Numbered from the stretch's first letter, positions 16,206 to 24,673 are shown. The stretch is 64,000 bases of DNA from an uncultured bacterium (GCA_902777605.1 CACYUI010000011.1:62001-126000); one strand, 5' to 3'. Program-made: numbers and translations. The notes: generated by a model from the letters alone, not told the origin.

Positions 16206-16281
16206 GGGGGTTTAGCTCAGCTGGTAGAGCATCTGCTTTGCACGCAGAGGGTCAGGAGTTCGAATCTCCTAACCTCCACCA
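16206..16281 (+). tRNA. tRNA-Ala (anticodon TGC)
   Basis: A 76-nt cloverleaf with encoded CCA. Acceptor stem GGGGGTT (16206-16212) pairs with AACCTCC with one G-U. The D arm is GCTCAGCTGGTAGAGC. The anticodon arm ctgctTTGCACgcag places TGC in the loop, which reads alanine codons. The T arm is aggaGTTCGAATctcct, and the discriminator base is A. All stems pair well, so it should be functional. A partial copy of its 3' end lies at 16504-16523, suggesting use as an integration target. Confidence 0.97.
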
Positions 16282-16282
16282 T

Positions 16283-16316
16283 AAAATACAGAACGACATT
16301 TGTTGTTCTGTATTTT
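16283..16316 (+). terminator. Intrinsic terminator after tRNA-Ala
   Basis: A 12-bp perfect stem, aaaatacagaac / gttctgtatttt, with a 10-nt loop and trailing T-rich sequence directly downstream of the tRNA CCA. Confidence 0.85.
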
Positions 16317-16503
16317 ATTTTGCAGTGTTAGGTATGAGAACTCCCAACTGCAAAGCAGTTCAGAGTTCGAGCGGATTTTGGCAAGGCTGAAACGAGCATA
16401 AGCGAGTGGAACGCCGTCCCTGTGAGAAACCCGGAATGAGTGACTATTTCTTGTAAGAGGAATAAAACAAATGAAAGTTTACGAACAGCCAATAATCCAA
16501 GAC

Positions 16504-16523
16504 AATCTTCTAATTTCCACCAT
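16504..16523 (+). repeat. Att-like imperfect repeat of the tRNA-Ala 3' end
   Basis: This 20-bp segment matches 16263-16282, the T-arm/acceptor end of tRNA-Ala including CCA, at 17 of 20 positions (all three differences are C/T). tRNA 3' ends are classic attachment sites, and the copy lies between the tRNA and a restriction-modification gene. No integrase is present in the window. Confidence 0.5.
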
Positions 16524-16570
16524 TAAAAGGACGGTATTTTATTGAGTAGTTTGGTCGGAAGAAAACAAAT

Positions 16571-16594
16571 GTAGGTTGGGGTTTCTACCCCAAC
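16571..16594. repeat. Short dispersed hairpin (GTAGG-type)
   Basis: gttggggt / accccaac (8-bp stem, ttct loop) preceded by gtag. A related element with the sequence inverted (ggttg...caacctaca) lies at about 16738-16758. It resembles the GTCAGG hairpins at 30831, 45399 and 55802. Confidence 0.55.
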
Positions 16595-16785
16595 ACCACT
16601 AAATTGTAGCAGTCGGAACATGATTGATGATTTAAATTCCAAACTACTCCAAAAGTGACTTTTCTTGCACTTTTTACTCATTTTTTGCACTATTCTTGCA
16701 CCCTATTGCACAAAATTGCACCCAAAAGTTATTGTTTGGTTGAAAACCCAACCTACAAACTTGGTGATTTATAAAATGGTTAATA

Positions 16786-17211
16786 TTATATTTGTTTTAG
16801 TATACATGTAATTATCGGAACCATTATTGAAATAATTATAGATATTATTGAAAAACTCAAAGCCAAGTTTTCTTTAAACTTTTTATCTTTTAAATCTGCC
16901 AATACCGAGCAAAGATAACCATAATTAATACAATGTTTTAGCCCATCTATTTCAAAAACGAAAAAATAAACAGGATTATCATTCATATCTTTATATGAAT
17001 ACTTGTTATTTAAATGAAAATATAATCTGTTAAAAACAATTTCTCCATCTGCTTTCATCTTTTTAGCTACTTTTTGACAGTCAATTGGAATATAAAATCT
17101 CGTATTCCTGACTCCATTGTTAGCATCTTCCATGTTTTTTATATAATCATTTGCATATTCTTTTTGTATTGTTTCCAATAATTTTAAATCCGTAAAAGTA
17201 AATTTATTCAT
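16786..17211 (-). CDS. Membrane-anchored hypothetical protein in the restriction locus
   Basis: A 141-residue protein of unknown family. The cytoplasmic-looking N-terminal ~110 residues mix helices and strands (TRFYIPIDCQKVAKKM, VYFFVFEIDGLKHCINYGY). The C-terminus is a single hydrophobic segment ~117-138 (LSFSIISIIISIMVPIITCI) ending in Lys, consistent with a tail anchor. The gene starts 3 bp after the stop of the MmeI-like enzyme, so the two are co-transcribed. A link to restriction or phage sensing is therefore plausible but is inference from position only. No catalytic motif is evident. Confidence 0.7.
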   Translation of the reverse strand: MNKFTFTDLKLLETIQKEYANDYIKNMEDANNGVRNTRFYIPIDCQKVAKKMKADGEIVFNRLYFHLNNKYSYKDMNDNPVYFFVFEIDGLKHCINYGYLCSVLADLKDKKFKENLALSFSIISIIISIMVPIITCILKQI

Positions 17212-17214
17212 AAT

Positions 17215-20010
17215 TTAATTTTTATCCTTTTGAGTCAATTCCTGATACATTTGCATTAAGCGGGCGACGGTTTCGTTTTCTGTGAGCCAGCGGAGTTTGC
17301 CTGTTTGTTCGTCTTTTATTCTAAATCCGTATGCTTCCATTACTGCTGCGTCATTAAGTTGATGTGCTTTGCGAAGTTCGGATGGCATTGTTAATTCATC
17401 ATATAAATCTGCTAATGAACAATCCGGATATAATGCTCTTGCATCAAGAATTCCTTGTGCAGTTTTTTCGATTTTAGCCTTTTGCTCATCTGTCGGTTCG
17501 CACCAAGGGAAGTTGTTATAGACAATATCTTTTGAATATCTATAATGAATTCTCATTCTTCCGCAGACTGTCCTCATCCATGCCATATGAACATTTGATG
17601 TAAGTACTCCAAAATGATAAAGAGTTGCATTTGGTAGAACTTTGACTAAATTACTACTCATAATATCGGGTGACATAAATCCTATAGGAATATATCTCCT
17701 GTTAGCAGTTGTGACTTCAGGTAAAACTATATAATTACTTTTAGGCAAATTTTCAACATGAAATCGAGTAGGTTTATCTGCAATTTTACGAGTTCCTTCG
17801 CTTTTACTAGATAATCTATAATTTCTTACGGCTTCTACTCTTTTTAAACATTCAGGCATTTTTCGTAATTCATTAGGTTGACATTCTCCTAACCATAGGC
17901 AATATCTAAAATAACCTTGAATAAATTCATCTGCGCCAATCCATTTTCTAAAATATTTTGCAGAATTAGGTTCTTTTTTTATAAATTCGTCCTTTTCTTG
18001 TTCTGAGAATAAATAATATCCGCCATCAATAGGTTTATTCCCAATTTTTATCTCTGGAACTTTACATATAGGATTGTTGCGACTCTCAACAATTATATTA
18101 GGAGCATCAATTAAGTATGCATTAATATTTGATGCTTCAATTGATTGCTTTTCATTTATAAATATTTTTTTAGACGGAATATCTAAATAACTAAAACCTA
18201 TAATTACACAATGAACTCCAGCTTTTTCATTAGATTCGCTACTCCAATTAAAAGTTTTCCAAGCAAAATTTATATTTAACCCTTCCTCAATTAATGGTTT
18301 CCATAATATTGCGGGTTGTTCACCCTGCGATACAGAATTTGTTGAAACCAAAGCTGCTCTTATTTTTGAATCTTTCATAAAATTAGCAGATTTTTTAAAC
18401 CAACAACAAACATAGTCCAAATTACCTGCATTTTTCGTATTTAAAAATATTTTAATTACATCTTCCTTTTGTTCTTCTGACATTAATCTTGCACCAACAA
18501 ACGGTGGATTACCCATTATATAATTTAGTTTGTCTTTTGAAATTACATCTTCCCAATTTAAACGCAGAGCGTTACCTTCAACTATGTTTGCATAGGTTTT
18601 TAGTGGAAGAAAATCTAAATCCATGTGAACAATATCTTCCGTTTTCTTCATCATTTGAGATTCTGCAATCCAAAGGGCAGTTTTTGCAACAGTTACGGCA
18701 AAGTCGTTTATTTCAATACCGTAAAATTGTTTGATTGAAACTTTTATAGGGTTATTGAACAGCCCCATTGTTACTTGACCTTTTTGAAGTTCATATAAAA
18801 CTTCGTTTTCAAGTTTACGGAGCGAAATATAAGTTTCAGTTAAAAAGTTTCCGCTTCCGCAAGCAGGGTCTAAAAAGTTCAGATTAGCAATTTTGTCTTG
18901 AAATTCCTCAAGTTTCTTATCCCTTGCTTTGTTTTGAGGTAAAGCCTTAATATTATTAAATTCTTCGTTCAAATCATCCAAGAATAAAGGATCAATAACC
19001 TTATGGATATTTTCAATCGAAGTATAGTGCATACCGCCTGAACGTCTTGTTTCAGGGTTTAATGTACTTTCAAAAACCGCGCCAAAAATTGTCGGGCTGA
19101 TTTCTGACCAGTCAAAGTTTGCGCTCGCTTTTTCTAAAAGCAAATCTCTGATTTCATCCGTAAACTGCGGAATTTCAATATGTTCCTGTGCAAAAAGTCC
19201 GCCGTTTACATAAGGGAAAGCCTTTAAATCATCTTCCAAATACGGATCTCTGTCCTCAGGTTTTGTATTTAGGACTTCAAAAAGTTCAATTAATGCCTTA
19301 CGCATTTTGGATGCGTCATACTGTCTTAGATAGTCCAAAAACATATCGTGTTTGCCAAATATTCCTGCATCTTCTGCGTATAAACAAAATACTAACCTTA
19401 CGCACAAAATATTTAAGGCTTTTAGTGATTCTTCATTATTGCTATCTTTGTACTGTTTCAAAAGTGCATCATATAAAAGTCCGACAATTTCTCCGGCTTT
19501 TATTGAAACTTCCATTTCTTTTCTCAAGTGTTCATTGCCTGTATCAACGAGAAATGAGAGTCTGTAATATTCTTTTTCCAAATCTTTAAGCAAAATTTCC
19601 TGCGGTTCACCATTAGGTCTTTCCATATCGTAAACGCAGAATTTTTGAAAGTTACATGTAACAACCCAGCGTGGATGTTGCGATAGCGGAAGTTCTGTTA
19701 TATATCTTTTTGCTTGTTGGAACGGATTAAGTAAACTGCCATCCGACTGCTTTATAGCCTTATTTAAATCCTTATCAACGCTTTTTTGCTCAATCAAAAC
19801 CTTTGTTGCAGGAATATAGCCGTCAATAAAACTTGTATGATCAAGGTGGACTTGGTCTTCAAAAGAGATAAATTGAGCAGGATGTTCTACATCCAAGACC
19901 TCTCCCAAAAGTTGTATCCAAAACTTTTGGCTCTCTCCTTTTTCATAGCCTTTGCCTGCCCAATCTTCAACGAACTTTTTCGCTGCAGTTCTTTGTTTTA
20001 CTTCCGCCAT
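17215..20010 (-). CDS. MmeI-like (Type IIL) restriction-modification enzyme
   Basis: A 931-residue single-chain enzyme, close in length to MmeI (919). N-terminal nuclease candidate: D63...E74-Q-K76 in FIDGYIPATKVLIEQKS, a PD-(D/E)xK arrangement with one residue more than the D-X9-ExK spacing of MmeI. A helical spacer (~170-370) follows. The adenine methyltransferase domain has motif I LDPACGSGNFL (~380-390) and motif IV NPPF (501-504). A target-recognition region and C-terminal domain complete the protein. Type IIL enzymes cut and modify with one polypeptide and methylate adenine on one strand; recognition sequence is not predictable by eye. It is co-transcribed with the tail-anchored protein at 16786, near tRNA-Ala. 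Confidence 0.9.
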   Translation of the reverse strand: MAEVKQRTAAKKFVEDWAGKGYEKGESQKFWIQLLGEVLDVEHPAQFISFEDQVHLDHTSFIDGYIPATKVLIEQKSVDKDLNKAIKQSDGSLLNPFQQAKRYITELPLSQHPRWVVTCNFQKFCVYDMERPNGEPQEILLKDLEKEYYRLSFLVDTGNEHLRKEMEVSIKAGEIVGLLYDALLKQYKDSNNEESLKALNILCVRLVFCLYAEDAGIFGKHDMFLDYLRQYDASKMRKALIELFEVLNTKPEDRDPYLEDDLKAFPYVNGGLFAQEHIEIPQFTDEIRDLLLEKASANFDWSEISPTIFGAVFESTLNPETRRSGGMHYTSIENIHKVIDPLFLDDLNEEFNNIKALPQNKARDKKLEEFQDKIANLNFLDPACGSGNFLTETYISLRKLENEVLYELQKGQVTMGLFNNPIKVSIKQFYGIEINDFAVTVAKTALWIAESQMMKKTEDIVHMDLDFLPLKTYANIVEGNALRLNWEDVISKDKLNYIMGNPPFVGARLMSEEQKEDVIKIFLNTKNAGNLDYVCCWFKKSANFMKDSKIRAALVSTNSVSQGEQPAILWKPLIEEGLNINFAWKTFNWSSESNEKAGVHCVIIGFSYLDIPSKKIFINEKQSIEASNINAYLIDAPNIIVESRNNPICKVPEIKIGNKPIDGGYYLFSEQEKDEFIKKEPNSAKYFRKWIGADEFIQGYFRYCLWLGECQPNELRKMPECLKRVEAVRNYRLSSKSEGTRKIADKPTRFHVENLPKSNYIVLPEVTTANRRYIPIGFMSPDIMSSNLVKVLPNATLYHFGVLTSNVHMAWMRTVCGRMRIHYRYSKDIVYNNFPWCEPTDEQKAKIEKTAQGILDARALYPDCSLADLYDELTMPSELRKAHQLNDAAVMEAYGFRIKDEQTGKLRWLTENETVARLMQMYQELTQKDKN

Positions 20011-20102
20011 TAAACCCTGCTCCTATGTTCTGAATATAGCATAAGAATTTACAAATAACAATTTTATAGAATATGATTAATTAGCATCTGTCCCAAAAAT
20101 TG

Positions 20103-20135
20103 CAAACTGTCTGTTTGTGGAAAGCAAACTGTTTG
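20103..20135. promoter_or_regulatory. Paired palindromes upstream of the MmeI-like gene
   Basis: CAAACTGTCTGTTTG (20103-20117, arms CAAAC/GTTTG) is followed 22 bp later by CAAACTGTTTG (20125-20135, same arms). Two palindromes on the same helical face ~95-125 bp upstream of the restriction gene look like operators. No controller gene lies beside them. The element also sits downstream of the GH108 gene's terminator. Confidence 0.5.
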
Positions 20136-20169
20136 TTTCTTTACAATTAAAGCATTTACGCCTAAAAAA

Positions 20170-20193
20170 TGAGGATGACATTTGCCATCCTCA
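20170..20193 (-). terminator. Intrinsic terminator of the muramidase gene
   Basis: tgaggatg / catcctca (8-bp stem). On the minus strand it is followed by a run of six T residues, immediately downstream of the muramidase stop codon. Confidence 0.75.
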
Positions 20194-20221
20194 AAATAAT
20201 GTTATTTTGATTTCTACTTGC

Positions 20222-21085
20222 TTATATCAATTCATCTAAAAGTTCATCCAATTCATTTTTTGTCATTTGGTTAATACTTAGTCCCCTATATTTTTCACTT
20301 GCTTTTTGAGCCCCCAAATGTTTTGCTCCACAAGTTCTTTCATAATCTGAAACTTTAACTACGTCAGAGCGGATATAACCACTAACACGATAAGTGGCTG
20401 CACATCCTTCAGGTCTGCTAACATTTGCAGCACCTCCTGTTGGATGTCCTACTTGATGAATTGTTTGTTGCAAAATTTTAGGAAAATTTCGTTTAAAATC
20501 ATCTCTATCCATATTACGATAATCATCCATATCATAGTAATAAATAACATTGCCATTTTGGTCAACATCCATTTCTACACCTAATTGATATGGTAACTCT
20601 CGTTCTTGTGGCAAAACTGTATGTGCAAAATCTTTAGCATGTGTTACTCTATTTTGCCAACCCTTTAAATATTCCATTTGAGTTTTATCTGATTTGGCAT
20701 ATGACTCATATCGTTCTCTTCTCAATTTTTCAAATTTTTCAAGATTACCATCAGATTTTCTTTCCAGTTCTTTCGCAACAGACACTCCCATGTTTATTGC
20801 AGTATCAAATACATATAACGCAAGTCTTGGATTTTCTATTTTATCAGCACCAGATGCCTTGTAATAGTTATTATAATATATATCTTCTACTTCTTCATTA
20901 GTAATATATTTTACGCTTCTTTTGGGTAATCCTTTTGACCTCCTGTAAGAGTCATAAGTAGAATGAGTGATTCCTTTATTCGTTTCTCCGCCTTTGTCTG
21001 TGGCTCTATTTGAATAACCACCTTCTCTTGCCAAAATAAATTTCAGCATTTTAGGATATTCGTAATCTAATTCTTTTTCTGGCAT
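20222..21085 (-). CDS. Glycoside hydrolase family 108-type muramidase
   Basis: A 287-residue peptidoglycan hydrolase. The N-terminal GH108 domain begins with MLKFILAREGGYSNRATDKGGETNKGIT. The Glu of REGGY is the expected catalytic acid, and the downstream 'FDTAINMGV' is the second family landmark. The domain is common in phage lysins and in bacterial 'secretion activator' lysozymes. The C-terminal ~110 residues (from about residue 175) match nothing I recognise. There is no signal peptide, so export would need a holin or a secretion system. ATG 21085 is chosen over the upstream TTG because AAGGAGG lies 7 nt before it. A lysozyme-inhibitor-like lipoprotein is encoded 75 bp upstream on the same strand. 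Confidence 0.85.
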   Translation of the reverse strand: MPEKELDYEYPKMLKFILAREGGYSNRATDKGGETNKGITHSTYDSYRRSKGLPKRSVKYITNEEVEDIYYNNYYKASGADKIENPRLALYVFDTAINMGVSVAKELERKSDGNLEKFEKLRRERYESYAKSDKTQMEYLKGWQNRVTHAKDFAHTVLPQERELPYQLGVEMDVDQNGNVIYYYDMDDYRNMDRDDFKRNFPKILQQTIHQVGHPTGGAANVSRPEGCAATYRVSGYIRSDVVKVSDYERTCGAKHLGAQKASEKYRGLSINQMTKNELDELLDELI

Positions 21086-21160
21086 AAACAACCTCCTTAT
21101 CTAAGTTCTAATGTTTATGCAAGAAACTAATATATCAAAATCTCGTATAGTCTTTTTAAT

Positions 21161-21622
21161 TCATAAACTCTTTGAATTTTGAAACATAGTACCTTGCTTT
21201 TCTGAAATAATACTTACTGCTTCAAATTCGGCTTCTTGATATTCTTTCCACTTAGATTGTGCTTTTAGGATATTATTGTAATCATCATCGGTTGTTACAT
21301 TTTTAAGCAGGCGCATATATTTATCCATTTCTTTGTACCAAGCATCTCGTGCTTTATAACTACACTCATTCATTGCCTGTGTTGAATCCAGTTTTGCGAT
21401 ACAATCCCTTTCAGCTTTGTCAATTGGGTGTAAATTTTCTTTAAGCTCTTCTTTTTGTCCTTTTTCTTGGGGTTGGGGTTCTTCTTTATTTAAACTTATT
21501 GTCTGATTTGTGATTTCTTCATTGTTTGGTTGAGAAAATGTCTCGTCACTGTTTAAATTAGATTTAGAGCAGCCACAAGTTACTAAAAGAACTATTAAAA
21601 TATAAAAAGTAAGTCTTTTCAT
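21161..21622 (-). CDS. LprI/DUF1311-like lipoprotein, possible lysozyme inhibitor
   Basis: A 153-residue predicted lipoprotein. The signal peptide MKRLTFYILIVLLVTCGCS ends in a lipobox-like Cys, followed by a Gln/Glu/Asn-rich linker (~25-65). The folded C-terminal region resembles the LprI/DUF1311 family: HPIDKAERDCIAKL, NECSYKARDAWYKEMDKY, AQSKWKEYQEAEFEAV, with two conserved cysteines. LprI of Mycobacterium tuberculosis inhibits lysozyme. ATG 21622 is chosen because TATAAT lies 6 nt upstream and the encoded signal peptide starts there. It precedes a muramidase gene on the same strand, suggesting a self-protection partner (inference). Confidence 0.75.
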   Translation of the reverse strand: MKRLTFYILIVLLVTCGCSKSNLNSDETFSQPNNEEITNQTISLNKEEPQPQEKGQKEELKENLHPIDKAERDCIAKLDSTQAMNECSYKARDAWYKEMDKYMRLLKNVTTDDDYNNILKAQSKWKEYQEAEFEAVSIISEKQGTMFQNSKSL

Positions 21623-21694
21623 ACTTTTATTATACATATTTTCAAAAATCACCTAAGGATTGTTAAGAAAATTTTACATCTTACTCGTTCGCGT

Positions 21695-21930
21695 TTAACG
21701 GCAATTCCGAGTTTTGTCTGCAAGTCTTACGACTTTTGACAAAAACTTACCTCTCACAAAACGATACTTACCTATACTATTTGTAGCTTCTTTTGCAAAT
21801 TCCCACAAAGAAAGTTTATTAAAACCGCGTTTAAAGCTTCTAATAAAACTTGCTTGTGAGCACCATCTAATGATGTTGTTAGTACATTCAAGTCTATAAC
21901 ACGCTTTTCTTTAGTTATTTTATTTTTCAT
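21695..21930 (-). pseudogene. Possible frameshifted small gene
   Basis: ATG 21930 opens a 52-codon frame (MKNKITKEKRVIDLNVLTTS...) ending at 21772. Another minus-strand frame stays open through the same DNA to 21695 and encodes a protein-like sequence (RSFKRGFNKLSLWEFAKEA, then GKYRFVRGKFLSKVVRLADK). A single frameshift near 21850 would join them into a ~79-residue basic protein. Either it is a decayed gene or one frame is spurious. No family is recognised. The remaining sequence to 22080 is A+T-rich with nothing else evident. Confidence 0.3.
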
Positions 21931-22080
21931 AATAATTTTTTCATTGGTTTTTGTGACTTGTATTTCTTTTTCTGCTCTATTTCAGAGCAGTTACTTATAC
22001 AAATCAAAAAAACCTACTTTACTTTTAGTGTTTTTTTTATAATATAAGGAATGAAAAGCAGTTAATTAAAGGATGATAAG

Positions 22081-22803
22081 ATGAAAAAATTTATATCAAT
22101 ATTGTTAGTTTTATTATTGAATTTTATTGCAATTGAACCGGTTATTGCAGAACTGAATAATTATCAAGAGCAAACTTCATATCAAGAAGAAAATTCGTAT
22201 CAAGATGAAAATTCATCTGTATTATCAGCTAATATAGAAGATGAAAAAGTTTTCTTAAGTCCGAAATCTACATATGTTTTAGAACTTGAATCAGATATAG
22301 ATATAAATGAAACAAAACCAAATGATGAAATATTTTTTAGCTTAGTTTCAAAAGTACAAGCATCTAATGGAATGGTTTTGCCCGAATATACAAGATTCGC
22401 AGGAAGGTTTGTAAAAATCAAAAAAAGCGAGCCAATGTTTAAGAGAGCAAGAGGCTATATTATAATAGATAAAATCATTTTCCCAAATGAACAAGTATAC
22501 ACTGTAAGAATGGAGCCTAAAAAAGGAAGTGACTTAAAATCTTCCCAATTCTTAAATGCTATAAGGATGATTCCGGCAAGTGTAGGAATTTTAACCTTCT
22601 CTGTTATAAGTGTTGCCGTAGTTGCTATAGAATCAGTTAGTGTTGTAGGCTTGGTTGTAGTTCCGAGAACTTGCAAAGGCTTTGGAATATTAATAAGTTC
22701 AATGGCCAAAGGTTTGAATTACAAGCTAAAAGCAGGAAATAAAATTCAATTCAAATTAGACACTCCTGTATACATAAAATCAAGTGACATTATGTCAAAA
22801 TAA
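22081..22803 (+). CDS. Secreted hypothetical protein with TrbI-like barrel layout
   Basis: A 240-residue protein with a signal peptide (MKKFISILLVLLLNFIAIEPVIA). A Gln/Glu/Tyr-rich low-complexity stretch follows, containing repeated SYQ(E/D)ENS units (residues ~28-42). The core (~60-150) alternates strands: SLVSKVQASNGMVLPEYTRF, GRFVKIKKSEP, GYIIIDKIIFPNEQVYTV. A hydrophobic Val/Ile/Gly segment (~160-200) precedes a final strand pair (KIQFKLDTPVYIK). The order matches the larger protein at 46109-47146, so the two are probably distant paralogues. TrbI/VirB10 barrels have the same 'outer entry, stable value, strand' pattern. Function unknown; predicted periplasmic or outer-membrane associated. 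Confidence 0.7.
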   Translation: MKKFISILLVLLLNFIAIEPVIAELNNYQEQTSYQEENSYQDENSSVLSANIEDEKVFLSPKSTYVLELESDIDINETKPNDEIFFSLVSKVQASNGMVLPEYTRFAGRFVKIKKSEPMFKRARGYIIIDKIIFPNEQVYTVRMEPKKGSDLKSSQFLNAIRMIPASVGILTFSVISVAVVAIESVSVVGLVVVPRTCKGFGILISSMAKGLNYKLKAGNKIQFKLDTPVYIKSSDIMSK

Positions 22804-22940
22804 TAATTATAAAATTTTCTAAAAAGGGCGAAAAATAAAACCTTTGAAGTACGACTGCGGCACTTGAGTTGTAAGTTTACAACAACAAAAAATATCTCTA
22901 TAATAGTTATAAATGAATAATTAATATATCTGAGGTAAAT

Positions 22941-24167
22941 ATGATTCAATTTGCAGATTTTTCAAAAGCAAGAATGGATGAGAACAATCCCAAATGGGAG
23001 CAAGCCATCTCAAGAGAATCTGAATTATACACAAGAGAGTACGACTTAAGAACTCCTTTTGAGCGTGATGAAATGAGAATTATGCACTCAAAAGGATATC
23101 GCAGGCTTAAGCATAAAACTCAGGTATTTTTTGCTCCACAAAATGATCATGTATGCACCCGAATGGAACATGTTCAGCTTGTTGCTTCAGTTGCGGAAAC
23201 AATCTGTAAATACCTTAATCTTAATGATAAACTTGCAAGAGCAATCGCTTTAGGTCACGATATAGGACACGCACCTTTCGGGCATCATGGAGAAACAGTA
23301 TTGCAAAATCTTGCTAAGGCTAATAATCTGCACGAATTTTGGCACGAAAATAATAGTCTAAGATTTATTGATAAAATTGAAACCCTAACCGATTACAACG
23401 GATTTCAGCAAAACTTAAATCTTACTTATGCCGTGCGTGACGGAATTGTTTGTCACTGCGGCGAAGTTGATGAAAGATTTGTTAAACCAAGAGAAGATGC
23501 TTGTGATTTGTATTCAATCCAAAAGGGTGGTAAATATGGTTCATATAGTTATGAAGGCTGTGTAGTAAAAATTTCTGATAAGATTGGCTACATTGGACGC
23601 GATATTGAAGATGGTGTATCATATGGTATCTTAGGAGAAGAACAAAAGGAAGAATTGTTAGATTTTGTTCATACAATTTATCCTGATATAAAAATAAATG
23701 AAATGAATACATCATCATTCACACATTTTCTTGTATTAAATCTTTGCAAAAATTCTTCACCTGAAAAAGGGCTTTGTTTCTCTGATGACTGTTTTGAAGC
23801 TTTGAAATTAGTAAAAGCATTTAATTACAAAAACATCTGCTGCCATCCAAGAATTGAAAGATTTAAAAAATTTGCAACTCTTATAATTGAAACACTTTTT
23901 GAACAGCTCGTGGAATATTTTCCGAATATTAGAAAAAATATAAATAAAGACAGGATTTTTTATCCGAAGTTGATTACGACTTTTGAAGGCTGGCTTACAA
24001 AATATTCTGACTATAACTTGGCTGAAAAAGAAAACCACAGATGTAGAAATAAACTAATTTATCATCTGGAAGATGAGCAAGAATACAAAAACTGCGTTCT
24101 CGATTTTCTTTCCGGAATGAGCGATACCTTCGCAATTGATACATATAGCGAAGTAATAACATTCTAG
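22941..24167 (+). CDS. dgt: dGTPase-like deoxynucleotide triphosphohydrolase
   Basis: A 408-residue HD-domain enzyme. The family signature is intact: YDLRTPFERDEMRIMHSKGYRRLKHKTQVF at the N-terminus, then 'THxxH-like' CTRMEHVQLV and ALGHDIGHAPFGHHGE, which hold the metal-ligand His/Asp residues. These enzymes hydrolyse dNTPs to nucleosides and triphosphate, controlling dNTP pools and sometimes restricting phage. The shorter, 'Dgt-like subgroup' size (about 400 rather than 500 residues) applies. A Shine-Dalgarno (GAGGTAA) precedes the ATG. The following 209 bp to the next gene hold no recognised feature. Confidence 0.92.
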   Translation: MIQFADFSKARMDENNPKWEQAISRESELYTREYDLRTPFERDEMRIMHSKGYRRLKHKTQVFFAPQNDHVCTRMEHVQLVASVAETICKYLNLNDKLARAIALGHDIGHAPFGHHGETVLQNLAKANNLHEFWHENNSLRFIDKIETLTDYNGFQQNLNLTYAVRDGIVCHCGEVDERFVKPREDACDLYSIQKGGKYGSYSYEGCVVKISDKIGYIGRDIEDGVSYGILGEEQKEELLDFVHTIYPDIKINEMNTSSFTHFLVLNLCKNSSPEKGLCFSDDCFEALKLVKAFNYKNICCHPRIERFKKFATLIIETLFEQLVEYFPNIRKNINKDRIFYPKLITTFEGWLTKYSDYNLAEKENHRCRNKLIYHLEDEQEYKNCVLDFLSGMSDTFAIDTYSEVITF

Positions 24168-24376
24168 TGGACACATACTTTTTGAAGTTTTTAAAAGATT
24201 GCACAAATACAAAACAACAATGAAAATCCTATTAACATCATAATTGGTTTTTTAAAAAATCAAGCTCTGTGTTAAATATTCTCAAACCGACAATTATTTT
24301 ACACCAACTATTTTATTATCACTAGACAACTTCCAAAAAAATGTTAAAATAATAGGGTGAAGGATAGGAGTTTTGA

Positions 24377-24655
24377 ATGTCAGCAATTTTAGCACTTTCA
24401 ATGGCACACTATATAGGGATGAAAAACAATGCACTATGCAACATGATTAATACAAACAATGCTCGCATGGGTTTAATTTCGTCACCCATGAATAACATTA
24501 GTTTTAGAGCCTTAGATAGTATTGCTGCCATGGATACACAGATGGAGTTGAATGCGATTAACTATAGCCTTCAATATCAATTGTCAAAAGTAATGCTTGA
24601 ACAGTTAAGAAAACTCCAAAAAGAAGAAACAAAGCACTTAAATACATTTGTCTAG
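24377..24655 (+). CDS. Hypothetical 92-residue protein
   Basis: A small protein of unknown family with a clear Shine-Dalgarno (TAGGAG) before its ATG. The first half is Met/Asn-rich (MINTNNARMGLISSPMNN). The second half is a probable amphipathic helix, AAMDTQMELNAINYSLQYQ and onward to LQKEETKH. No signal peptide or membrane helix is evident. The helical C-terminus resembles small assembly or chaperone proteins but nothing specific can be claimed. It is 33 bp upstream of the GT9 gene but that gene has its own promoter. Confidence 0.7.
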   Translation: MSAILALSMAHYIGMKNNALCNMINTNNARMGLISSPMNNISFRALDSIAAMDTQMELNAINYSLQYQLSKVMLEQLRKLQKEETKHLNTFV

Positions 24656-24673
24656 ATTTTCTTAGCTCACCTG

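Larger units (their letters stand above)
16317..16785. other. Gene-free island border between tRNA-Ala and the restriction locus
   Basis: No convincing gene is seen in this 469-bp stretch. It holds a G+C-richer segment (16330-16440) unlike its surroundings, an att-like copy of the tRNA 3' end (16504-16523), a hairpin repeat (16571-16594) and an inverted second copy of the same repeat motif (about 16738-16758). A run of TTGCAC-type repeats lies near 16672-16722, where 'ttgcac' recurs with varying spacing. The composition change and att-like repeat suggest the edge of a mobile element. Confidence 0.5.

Noticed and set aside
16335-16440. Second, degenerate tRNA gene after tRNA-Ala
   Set aside because: It contains a GTTCGAG-like T-loop and 'ctgc...gcag', but no acceptor or D stem can be formed.
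21714-21899. Plus-strand frame of 61 codons
   Set aside because: No Shine-Dalgarno or promoter; the minus-strand frames over the same DNA look more protein-like, although they are uncertain too.
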